The notes under the pieces are model-generated. The model saw nothing but the letters and a program-made list of their open reading frames with translations. It did no database searches and was not told the origin of the DNA. The position numbers and the translations under genes were made by a program. A DNA stretch of 64,000 nt, taken from positions 1 through 64,000 of the forward strand of contig VZRN01001162.1 in NCBI GenBank assembly GCA_013397935.1. Direction: 5' to 3'. Below, piece by piece: positions 16,339 through 27,700 of the stretch. The stretch comes from Dasyornis broadbenti (Eukaryota; Chordata; Aves; Passeriformes; Dasyornithidae). How positions within the stretch are numbered: the stretch's first letter is position 1; each line of letters opens with the position of its first letter.

Positions 16339-17579
16339 TTTACAGCTCTGCAAAGCCGCAAACAGGGGAAGTCACATTAACAGCCTCAAAAACACGGACA
16401 GAGAGAAATCTCTTCTAATGGGGCTTAGGGAAGCCTTGATCGAAGGCACTTGGTCGTTAATTGTGCATTCTCCAACACGGGGAAGGCACAGGAGCAGGAT
16501 TAGTCCTGATTGTTAACAAAGATCAATCGAATCACCAGAGTTTCACAAAGTTCTGCTCACTGCCTCCTGCCAGGGCTCTCTGGATGCCGTGAGCAGGCAC
16601 AGACCATACAGCCCGCAATTCTGAGCCCTAAAGATCCACGGGGAGGGTGAAAACAGGGAGAAGCCAGTGGGAACCTCAGCACGGAACCGACCAAACGCCT
16701 TCCAGAGGGCTCCAGTTTCCAGACTCCCTGGGCTGGGATTTTTCAGATCTGCAGGTTCATGGGGTCGACTCCAGCCTTTTGGCCAAAGCCACCCTCGGTA
16801 AGGAGTGGGGATAAAGAGCAGGAGGAGGCAGACAGGGCTGGAGCTCCGTGCCCGCAGTTGTAGCTGCTCCCACAGCTCTGAGGGTGAGGAGCTGAGCTCA
16901 GGAATGGCTCCGCTGCTTTAGGGGAACAGAGCTCTTCATGAGACAGGGCAAGTCAGAACATCCTGGTGCTAACAGAAATCCGAGTGTTGGATCATCCTCT
17001 GCCGCAGCCTGGGCCTAAACAGGCAGGTGAGAGGTCAAAAGAGAGGGCTAAAGGTAGAAAAATAACACTGCAGAGTAAGCTGCTAAAAAGCCTTTATCAG
17101 GGACGGCTCGGGGTTGTCTCTCTAAGAACCTCTGGTGGAATCCAGACTGCTCAGGATCTTCAGCCACTTGAAAATAAAAAATCTTCAGCACTGAAAAATC
17201 CCAGCCAGGGAGGCTGGAAATCAGAGCCCTCTGGAAGTCACTTGTTCAGGTCAATGCTGAAATCCCCGGTGTTTTCTCCCCGTTTCCACCCTCACCATGG
17301 TGAGGCCTTTGGGACTCAGTTCCCTGTCTCGATTTGGGTAAAAACAACCCAATTTATTGAATTTTATGGAGCAGCAACACCTGGCAGAGCAGCCCCTGGT
17401 GTGGTTTGTGCTGCAGTTCCCTCCCGTGGGGCTGCCTCGCCCTCCCTGAGCCCCAGGGCAGTTTTTGGGGTGAAACTCCCTGGAACCATCCGGATCCTGC
17501 CAGGCCGGGACCAGTCCACGCTAATAACATTTAATTACGTTGTAATTCAGCAGCAAATCGAGTTGATTTAACTGTGTTA

Positions 17580-18290
17580 TAAAAGAAGGCTTTGCTGTTA
17601 TTTCTCTACAAGCCCTGGCTCGCTTTTGGAGCATTTAAAATGTCTTTTTAAAAATGTCAATTAACAGCTGACAAACGTGGAAGAAATGTATTTATGACAC
17701 GGTGATCTCAGTGCTGAGATCCCTTGGTCTTGGGATGTGTCATCATTTCTTACTCAAGTGTAGCTTTTGTTGGAAGTTCCCCTTATTTTAGTTTTAATGA
17801 GAATTTAAGAATGGAATGAAAATATAATCCTGAGGCTTAATTCTGGCAGAAGCCTAATCGAGTTTATGCAGAACAAAAATGTCAAGGCTTGTATATTCTG
17901 CTAGAAGCCCTTACCCCTAAGCAATGCAATTCATTATAGCTAGAACATCCTAGAGCTTTATTGCTTCAGATAAAAGCGTCCTGAGCACCTTCTTTACCAT
18001 TATTTCTAGAAGAAAAACAATGTAAAATAAAGATAATTGAGGTGTCTCTGACAGACGGGTTGTTTGTTCTTTTAAGGAACTGCGTGGCTTTAACGAAGAA
18101 CCTCCTCAAAGAAATTCAGGAGTAGCTGCTTTGCATACAAAATTTTGGTTTATGTCAGCCTAAGCCATAATTTACTTTATCCTGTGCCTTTAAATACAGC
18201 ATTGTACATTTACATGGGTGATCTGGATGCCGGCTTAATTACCCACTGCCGCTTTATATAAGACTGATAAAACTATTAAACCAGAAATTC
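17580..18290. promoter_or_regulatory. Candidate conserved non-coding block
   Basis: About 700 bases of AT-rich, repeat-free, low-CpG sequence between more GC-rich flanks. It carries several homeodomain-like words (TTAATTAC, TCAATTAACAGC, CTTAATT). Its texture resembles developmental enhancers in gene deserts; conservation cannot be tested here. Confidence 0.25.
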
Positions 18291-20993
18291 AGTGCTGGGC
18301 TGGGATGGTGCTGCTAAACCTGAAAAATAACCCTTAGTTGTGTCAGCAGTCCTGGCACAGCCGAGCTCCCTCCCCCTGGGAAAGGTGGAAGTGACGCTGG
18401 ATGCAGCTCCCAGCCCTTTCGTGAGGAGCCTCAGGGCTGAGTCTGAGGGTTGGGCCTTCCAGAATTGTCCTCAAGTGGCTCTTGGATTGGGATTAGGATT
18501 TTGACGCTAATTTGATTGACTGCTGCGTGCATCCTGTGCAAGAGGGAGAAAAATGAATCCATTAAAATGTTACACTCAAATAAAAGCCCCCAGCAAATCT
18601 CTTTGCTGCGGGCAGTGTTTGCATGAGAGAAAACAAGGGCACGAGAAGCTTTTCCAAGCTCTTGGCGTGGTTTTCTGCACCAAATGCGTGACTCCTGCTG
18701 CGCGTTGTGCGTTTCCCTCGTCGTGTCTGGCCAGAAGAAACTCAGCCCGATTTCCATCAGCCCGATTTTAAAACAATGTATTTTTCCAGCAGTCAGATTT
18801 AGTAACAGCTTCTTATGGAGCAGCTTTTATTTGGTGCAATCAATGGCATTGATTTCCCTTTAAGTACAGAGATTGCCCCGTTCCACACTGGATGCCACAG
18901 GAGTATTTTAAAGATGAAGTGACTGCCTGGTTTGTTAAGGGCTCCTGTCAATAAATCACCCTTTGTCTGGCAATTTTGCCTAAAATGAATCCTCAAGAAT
19001 GAGCAGGTTTTGAGCCTTAAAAGTGAAAGATTTATTATGTGTTACACAAAGGTTTTATCAGTGTTCAGGCCCCCTGTAAAAATTTCTGGATTATTTTTTC
19101 TAATTGATGTTTATTTAAGTAAAATACAACTGAACAACTGAAAACACACAGAGCTCCTCCTTGCCTCACTTTTCTGAGTATTGCCCTTGAAAATGTTGGA
19201 GGAAAAGGTCTGAAGAAAGCAAACTCCAAAAACCTCCAAATCTGTCCTCCTACAATCTGCTAAGAGTTTAAATTGAGAGTATTTAAAAATATTAAGAAGT
19301 AAAAATACCTTCTGAGCCAGTCCAAGTTCCTCATCCCCCTTTTTGCTTTCCACCAAGGCTTTTTCCTGCAATAAAAGAAGCCAAAAATGAGAAAAAGAAC
19401 TTTACACTCTCCCTTTTCCCCTTTGTCACAACTTTCCTTAAAAGAATTTAAGAAATGTTGGACAGTGGTAGCCATGAGGGGCATCAAGGCGAGAAATTGA
19501 AAGGCCCCAAGTTTTTATTTCAAATTGCTGGGCTGGAATCCAGCTGGAGGAGGAATGGCGGCTTCGCTCCGGAGCGCAACTTTGGAGAAAGCTTTCCTGG
19601 GAGATTTCTGAACGGATTTTGAACACCAAAGAGAAGGATCAGAGGGAGGAAGGCGAAGCCTTTGAGCATCTGCAGCAGGAAATGTCGAAGCCTGATCTTT
19701 TCATCCTTTGTGAAGACTCTCCTGAGCTGAGGGAGGAGCTTCCCCCTTCCTGCTCTTCCTGCTCCTCTGCGGCGCTTTCACCTGAGCCCAGGAGGCTGGA
19801 AAGCTGAGGAGGCTCCTTCTTAACCCCGTTAATATCGATTAAATGCAATCAATGCTCTCCCACGCTGCTCACACCCATAGGAAAGGTTTGTGAGGTTTGT
19901 GAGACGCGCCTTTGCAGCATCCCAAAATAGCCCCATCTCCTTCTCAGCTACTCAACGTCGCACCAGAAAAAACCCCAAAGCCCCTTTCCGACCACCTGAA
20001 GGAAGTTCTTTCCTGAGGCTCAAAATCCTTGACTCCGGTGCGGTGCAAAGGGTGAAATTCGCGACAGGAAAATTCAGGGAAACAACTTGACCTAATAGAG
20101 AATGATGCTGCTACAAGTCATGGACCATTTCAACTCCACGTGACGCTTCTAACACAAAACCAACCCCAAATGAAGAGGAGAGCTGTTTGTGACAGAGTGA
20201 ACGATCACGGCACCGTGAATCCCTGCCTGTTTTGGCTGGAGATGAGCCAGGCCAGAGCAGGCGCTCAGGTTCTCCTCCTCTCCTGGGAGATGTCGGTCTT
20301 TGCTTTCTCCCCGTCCCCGTGCTTCCTGCACAGAGCTGAGCTGATGATCCTCAGCTGAGAATCCCTAAAAAAAAGCCACCAGCACGGCACCAGGTGGGCG
20401 TTGGGAACGTTCTCCCTGCACATTCCATGGGCTGGGAACGATCTCCAGGCTGATCACAAACCTTCAATCCCAGTGATCACGGAACACCCCCGGTGCTGAC
20501 AGCAGATGTCCGGCCCAGCCTCTCATTTGGGATTTTTAGGAATTTTTAGGAATCCAGTGAAGCCACACAGATTTTTACCACCAGGAGACCTGGGAACAGA
20601 TGCTTTTTGACCAGGAAAAGAGCAGGAAAAAGCAAGATCCCATGGCTCAGGAATCTCTCTAACTTTCAGTTCATGCTTTTGGCCTCCTGTCCTTCCACTT
20701 TGTCCTGACGCCCTCAAAATCATCTTTCCACCACATCAAACCCTGTTGGTGTTTATTGCCTCCATAGCATAAAATGTTTGATATCCTATAATGCAATAAA
20801 AGTCAGCTGCTCCACGTTTGACATCTGAATTGCATTAAGAAAGGAAAATCATTATAAAATGAATGTGGAGAGACTCCACTCCTCTGGATCATTCCCCTCT
20901 GAAAGCTGCCCAGGAGCCGCTGAGGCCGAGGAGAAAGAAAGGACATCACAAATTCCATGAAGGGGAGTTTTCATGATCACAGCGCTGGAATAT

Positions 20994-21041
20994 AAGCAAA
21001 CTCTTATTTATCTTGTTAAGCAAACTCTTATTTACGTTGTT
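20994..21041. repeat. 24-bp tandem duplication
   Basis: Two adjacent copies of AAGCAAACTCTTATTTATC plus TTGTT, differing at two bases (ATC versus ACG before TTGTT). Confidence 0.85.
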
Positions 21042-22752
21042 CAGTGCCACAATTAGTGAAGATCAAAGTGCCTGCCAGGGCATTTTATACTGTAAATTAT
21101 TAGGTAATTAACCTTAGTGCACCCTGCTTAGAGTCTCCAAAACAGCTGAGGACATCCTTCAAGCACAACCACACACGTGCCTGCATCGCTGCTTAATTAG
21201 AAATAAAATGAACAAAGCGAGCCCCTAATGCCACGTGAGTGATCGGGGTGGTGCTAATGGAGAGTGCGCAGGACAAAGGGAGAAAGAGAGAGAGAACTAA
21301 ATCATCTCTCATCAGAGCTGAAAGACAGAGATTCAGATCACAAAATGCAAATAAAGCAGCATAAAGTTTGTTTTAATTGCAAACCAAGCCATTTGATTGT
21401 GTTCATTGCCTTCCGTGGGGGAGTGGGCTTGCTTTCTTTCACAACCAAAACTGGTTTATTTTGATAAAAACAAGGATAATAAATGAGCAAACACGATTAC
21501 CTGTGAATAAAATGAATTCTGCTGGAATCTACAGCAGGGGCTGCCCATTTCTGGTTTTATGGGAGAGGTGGATCCCAGCGATTCCAGGGGCTGTGAGACC
21601 AGAACTGGTGGCTTCATTTGTGTTTGCACAGGAGTGGCGTGAGCTCGTGATGCTCCGCAGAGGATCCAAGCTCCCAGCAGATGGAGCTTACCCAAAGCAA
21701 CCGGGACCACCTCGACTTCCCTGCTGGACCCCTGGGACCTCCAGCTATTTCCCACCTAAGAATTCCAGCTGTGCTCAGCAGGAGAAGGACAGGTAAAAAT
21801 ACCTGAATATTGATTCTCCCCACTGGAATACGTAGGCGCATGTGTTCAATAAAATGTTCTCCTCTGTGTCTGAGGACGCGTAGGGGAGAGAGGTTTTACA
21901 ACGCTCCTGCCTGTAGGACCTTGATTTAGGTTTGAGGCAGCTCCTGCCTGTGAAAAAATCTCCCCCAGTCCTGCCAAAAATGAGTGTGTTACCTTTTCAC
22001 TTCAGCCTTCCAGCCGGCAGCAGGAGGCAGCTAAATTACCACTTCCTCCCCAAATAATATTAATATGAGACATGCATTATTTTCACAGTGAGGGCAATTG
22101 CTGTGGCACTATTTGTATGCAGAAAAGAGAAAGAAAGAAGGAAAAGGACACATCTAGGAGCAGATTGCTGGTTATGTGTTTGAAAAAGCAACGATGGGTT
22201 GGTTTTATCTCGTGTGAAAGAGGAAGGAGGGGCAGGTCTGGTGACACAAATGAGATCTGTCATTAAATTGAAGCGTTAAAATAACCCAGCAGGAGTTCTG
22301 TGTGCGCGGGGAGAACTGGGAGGGCAGTTCTCTCTTCGTGGGTGTGGGTAACTCGTGTTGGCACTCACGGGACGGCTCTGACCGTGGCGAGCACAACTCA
22401 GGGGCTGAGCTTCGTTCCCGCTGGGGAGAAGGGGAGAAGCTCATTGGGGAATAGGAGCGATCTGAGAGAAGCTTTGAACTCAGCACAAACCTCGGAGCGC
22501 TGTGAGCCCTGCTGAGCCCCGTGAGCTGAGCCCTGAGAGCCCTGCTGGGCTGGACGAGCGCTCCAAGGCAGGGGAGGCTGCAGAGCTGCTCCAACAAGGG
22601 CTTGAGGCTGCAGTGCCTCCCTGGGAGAGCAGGGATGGACACAGGGGTCAGCACAGAGAGCAGGGAGACGGGAAAATCAGGGGAACGAGGCTTTGTGTGG
22701 CAGATTACTCACAGATTATTCATTAATTCCTTGCCCAGCTACATTTGCGCAG

Positions 22753-22846
22753 CGTGAAATTATTAATAGAAAACAATTCAGGCTGCTGAAAACATTCCTT
22801 CTCTTTTTATTTAGCATTTTTAACCTTTTCAGAATCCTTCAAAGCC
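22753..22846 (+). repeat. Unassigned ~90-bp repeat, copy A of an inverted pair
   Basis: Starts CGTGAAATTATTAATAG and passes through TTTTTATTTAGCATTTTTA. The reverse complement of 24645-24737 matches about 80 of 92 bases without gaps, mostly with transition differences. No coding potential; family not recognised. Upstream, TAATTCCTT also matches the other copy after a 16-base insertion here. Confidence 0.8.
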
Positions 22847-23507
22847 CGCAGCCTTCATCCTGTGCTGGCACGTGACACGACTCGAATGCTGCACAGTCCA
22901 GGCTTTTCAAATGGACCAGATGTCTGCTATAAAAGCAGATCTATGAGAAGGGAGCAGGGATAGGCCTCGGGGCTGTTGGGTGGGGATGGTGTTGCAGGTG
23001 TTGGCTGGCAAGAAGAGGAATTCGGGCTGGTGCCCCAGTGCCCAGGGACAGCAGGGATGAAGGCTCCCACCGTCAGTGGGAATTCCATGGAATTGCAGGG
23101 ATGTCCCGGTTTCCAGAAGAGGGAAGAGTGGGGTGAAGGGGTTTTTCTGTTGTGGATTGAGGACAACAATGGCCTCGATTTCCCTCATTTCCCAGGTGCT
23201 GCCAGCAAACCTCCTCCCGCCAGCCGGAATTCTCTGAGGGCAAACACGGGGGTCGTTTCCCTCTGGCTTTTCCGTTCTCCCTGAAGAGCCAAACCCTCAA
23301 GCAGCCGCACCTTGCGAGCCACGGCTTTGAAAACGGCTTGGACAGAGCAGCAATGCCTCGGGAAGCTGAGCAGATCCACTCTCCAAGGCTCTTCGTGGGC
23401 AGCAAGGAGGGAGGAAAGGAACTTTTGCCTTTTATATCCATGGAATATCTGAACCTGGTTTTCCCTAATCACAGCTCATTGACTTTTAGCACAGATAAAG
23501 GGAATAG

Positions 23508-23560
23508 ATTTTTTTCATCTTTTTTTTTTTTTTTTCTTTTCTTTTATTTCTTTTTGGAGG
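23508..23560. repeat. Poly-T / T-rich tract
   Basis: About 16 consecutive T flanked by T-rich sequence (TTTTCTTTTCTTTTATTTC). Simple sequence. Confidence 0.85.
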
Positions 23561-23799
23561 CTAAAAACATCCCTCTTCATGAATGGCAGTTCAGCAGAAA
23601 TGTATTTTATTTCGTATAAACACCAGATTATAAATCTAAACAAGAGGGACCGGACAAGGAGCACAGGAACCCTCCCCAAGATGCCTCACACAGAGAAAAA
23701 GGAGCTACAGAGCTTTGAACACAAACCCTCCAAATGGCTGAGAATAATCAGCATTTCATGTTTGCTTCTAATTATAATCTAATTATCAACCCAATCTTG

Positions 23800-24175
23800 C
23801 AACAATTTTTTAAAGTAGGCAGTTAGCATTAAAGTACTTTTGATGCAATTATCTGCTATTGAGCTGCCTCATTAAATAGCAATTGCTACACAAATTTTCC
23901 TGTTGTTTAAGCACCATTTTTGCCATTTGCAGATTTCACTTTTAGCCTAATAAAACAAACCATTGGATCCAAGATCAACAGTTCTGTTTTACAATCCAGT
24001 TGCCAAGAAACCACTGTTAAATATTTGATATCATAAATATTGACAGGGAAGCTCTTTTTATTGTTTCCTCTTGCAGGCAAATCGACAAACACAGAGTTTT
24101 AGATATTATAATAATCTTGCCCAGCTTCATAATCACCCATCTTAAAATGAAATCTATTTAATAAATCAGAGGTTT
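23800..24175. promoter_or_regulatory. Candidate conserved non-coding block
   Basis: AT-rich and repeat-free, lying between the two inverted repeat copies. It contains a degenerate RFX-like word (GTTGCCAAGAAAC at 23999) and many TAAT/ATTA cores (CATTAAAT, AATAAAAC, ATAATAATC). Inferred from texture only. Confidence 0.22.
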
Positions 24176-24644
24176 AGCCTTCAGTGGGAAAATTCCTGGA
24201 GCAGAAGGAGTCCAGGTGGAGAACATTATGGGATCAATACGTGGAAAAGGACTTTCCATTTCCCGTGGGGGCTGTGAGGATAATCCTGTGCAGGGCCTTT
24301 CCTGTGATTACAGATCGGCTCTGTCACAACATCGTGGGGAAAACTTCCACTGGAGCTGCTGAGAGAAAGGGGAGGAGGTGGGACGTGGATTTTTCCCATC
24401 AGGCTCTGATTTTGCACTGTGAATATGGAAGGAGCTCTGGACAATGGCAGAAAATGGCACGAGGTGCCACTTGCAGGAGCAAGACCGCTTTCACGAAGGA
24501 AAACAGAACACAGCGCGCCAGGAGAGTCTGGGGAGAGTTGGGAGCAATTTTTAAAATTAGGTGACATTTGCCAGAAGCTTCCACGCTGTGGGGAACAGCT
24601 CTGGCAGCCACAGTGGCCCCGGGGGGAAACCACCACTGCACAAG

Positions 24645-24737
24645 ACTTTTGGGTATCCTGAAAAAGCTAAAAATGCTAAATAAAAAGAGAAGGGGTCTTT
24701 TCAGTAGCCTGAATTGTTTTCTGTTAATAATTTCACG
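24645..24737 (-). repeat. Unassigned ~90-bp repeat, copy B of an inverted pair
   Basis: Reverse-complement partner of 22753-22846, about 87% identical overall and about 91% over the first 80 bases. The two face each other across about 1.8 kb with no transposase frame. It could be a dispersed ancient element or long terminal inverted repeats of a dead DNA transposon. Confidence 0.8.
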
Positions 24738-27700
24738 GGAAGGAATTAGGAGAAAATGCGTGTTTGTCACATTTGTGTTGGGAAAGCCACAGGAGCACCC
24801 AGAGAAACGCCAGTGCCACCCCAGCAAACACGGGAATGCTGTTCCTACAGCAAAACGGAATCTGAACAGGGATCCAGGCAGCTGGGAGCCAGTGGGGCCC
24901 CGATTCCTCACTGGATTCACACAGAAATGGAGCAGAGCAGAGGCTTCCTGAACACCTGCATTTTTAGACTTTTAATGTCTCTGGAGAGAAAAGCCATTTT
25001 TCTGTGTTTCTCCCTGTGAGCACAAACGGCGCTCCCTGGCCTGGTCCCTTTGGGATGCCATTCCTTTGCCATTTCCCTTCCTGGGAAGCCGTGCCAGGGG
25101 AGTTCATGTAAACATCCCTGTTCCCTAAAATCCCTGATCCCAGGGCTTGAGGAAATCGGGAGGGAGGAGAAGCATCCAGACTGGAGAGAGCAGCTCACCC
25201 CTGGATGAGGAATGTCCCCTTCTCCTGGATCCACTGCGAGCAATGCGAGGCACAGGCTGGGCTCGGATTGAGCGTTTATTCAACAGCTCCAAACACCTCC
25301 CAGTCACACATCTCAGGGTTAAAAACCAGAGTAACGTGGTTGATACCACCCTCTTCCCATGACGTTGTTAAAAGCAGAGCTGGGAACTTTCTGGGGATGA
25401 AAGACACGGAGAATACAGAAGAAAATACAGATTCTTAAAGTTACGAGTAAGATAATTCAGGAGACTGATTGCTGTGAAGTTCAGTTTTGCCGTCCAAAAA
25501 ATTCCATTTTGCACTCCTTTTTCCAAACTGATGAAGCCATTCCCATGTTTGCTCATCCCAATCAGGTAATTGCAGACCTCGTTTGCATATTTCTGCCTCC
25601 CAGTTCCATGCACAATCACCACACATGGGAGCCGGGAATGTGATTTTGCATCCCGGCCGTGTGAGAATCCAATCTCTGGATCTCTTTCGTTATCTGACTT
25701 CTGCGCTGCAGTTCCCATCGTCAGGCTGAGAGTGGGTGTTGGCCATTCCTCATGCAGCATAAGCAATGGGGGTTTCTCACTGCAGTCTGAGGTCATGAAT
25801 CAGATTCTGGAGGGTTTGGAGATGAATATCTCACGTCATTAATAAAGCTGACAGAACACGCATGGATACAGGGACTTCTCGCCCAACACTGATAACAGTA
25901 AAATATAAAGTTTGTGAGGAAAATTGAAGGTTTTTGTAGGAAATTAATGGAGAAAACAATAGAATACAGCAAAACGAGAAAAGAGAAGGAGGAACAGATG
26001 AAAATGAAACAGCTTGCAGGCCTCTGGGGCAAGATCCAAATCTGAGACCCTGAGCCACGGCTGTTGTTCAGGTGCTGGGGGGTTGTTGGGTTTTAGCATC
26101 GCCCATCACACACAGGAGCCAGCTCCCACCCTTCCCATCACCAGGCTCTGAACCAGCATCCGTCAAAGCTGCAGAAGATTTCTCCACGTTTCTAATCTGA
26201 CCAATTTCAGATTGTATGGATAGAAAAAAAACCCAAGCGGCATCCTTTTCAATGCAGAGCAGAATAAACGCATCAGGTGCTGTTAATCGCCCTTTAAACA
26301 CAGCAGTCTCTTGGGATAAGAGCTGCAGCTCCCCTGGGCACAACGGCTTGGGAGGCAGAGCAAGAAATGTCTCTCACTTTCTGATGATTTCTGGAATTAT
26401 GCTGTGTTTTCATGGATGAACCTCTCGGAAGGTAGGAACTGACAGAAACTGCATTCGCTTCCATGGAGCAGTGCCAGTCCATCCCTTAAGGCAATCTGGA
26501 GGGAAGATTAAATATAGCTAATATCAGAGTGGAACTTTGTTTTTTCAGAATTGGTTAAAAATACTCCTCTTTTCTCACCGTTTTAATGAGAAAGTAACCT
26601 TTTGTGGTAAAAATACTTGGGGCTTTTTTTCAAAAAGTTGATTTTCATGTAGCATAATCACAGAGAATTAAAACTGCTTTAAAAAGTTTTTTATCTTTGG
26701 ACGTGGCTGCCGTTTGGGGTGTTCTTTGGAAAGCACAGGCTCTGCTTCCAAAGCAAAGACATGAAACTGTTTTCCTGTATTAATTATGCTCTTCTGGCTG
26801 AAAAGGTGATACAGTCAGTAATTGATTCATTCCAGGCTGCGAAACCCAAATTACACAGAGCTTTCAGATGCATTTCTGCTCAAAGTCCTGCAAACTTGAG
26901 ATCATTAAGGCGGTCAATTCCATCAATTCTCACCCTGCCAGAAAAGAATAAAGATGTTGATCTCATGAACCGTTGGTGCCATCTGGAACCATCAATCGCC
27001 ACGGAAGGAAATTCACTCCCAGACAAAACATTGGATTCAGCTCTCCCCCAGCCTGCCAAGCCGAGCCAGCTCCTTCCAGGAGAATTATTTCTGTTTTCTC
27101 TGACGCGTTATCCAGCACCAGCCTCTCTGAATGAAGCTCGGATCAGACAGGGACTTTGTCAGAAATAAATGGAGTTTCAAACCCAGCGTTTCTCCAGCAG
27201 CCCTGGGCCGTCACTGCCAGTGCTGCTGCTGCTGGGGTTGGATGGGACATTCGGTGCCAGTGAAATTCTCATCCCTGCTCTCAGAGCTGCTCTTCTTCAA
27301 GGTCAGCCCAGAGCTGGCTTTAATGGCTTTAGAAGCCTGAAAGGGCTTTCATAATCATCAGAGGTTTGGGGGAAAAAAACCACAGCCTTAATCAGCTCTA
27401 AGTTGTTTTTGTTCACTCGAAAACTAAGCTCAACTACAAGACTTTTTTATGCAGAGACAGGAAATAATTGTTTTGGATGAGCAGAGCCCTGCCAGGGCTG
27501 CTGCTGCTGCCATTCCCTGTCTCCAGGAGCATGGGATGAAGCCCCTTGGGCAGCCTCTCTGTTTGGAATGTGCTTTATTGCTGCTCTGCACTGAGGATTC
27601 GCCTGCCAGGAGCTCTCACACCCCTGGGAGCACCAGCCTGAGCCTGTCCTGAGCCACCAGGATCCAAATCTGCTTCTGTTCCCCTGGGCTGCCAAAGGGG

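Larger units (their letters stand above)
16339..22752. other. Non-coding interval
   Basis: No gene recognised. The longest frame is 16966-17571 (201 codons plus strand). It has no domain and no splice or Kozak support, so I leave it out. It contains the candidate regulatory block at 17580-18290 and the 24-bp duplication at 20994. Confidence 0.55.

Noticed and set aside
16966..17571. 201-codon plus-strand open frame
   Set aside because: No recognisable family; low-complexity Ser/Pro/Lys-rich reading and no splice, Kozak or poly(A) support. A chance frame in moderately GC-rich DNA.
26719..27168. 149-codon open frame with a plausible-looking Met start
   Set aside because: No family recognised and no supporting gene structure; similar lengths occur throughout on both strands.
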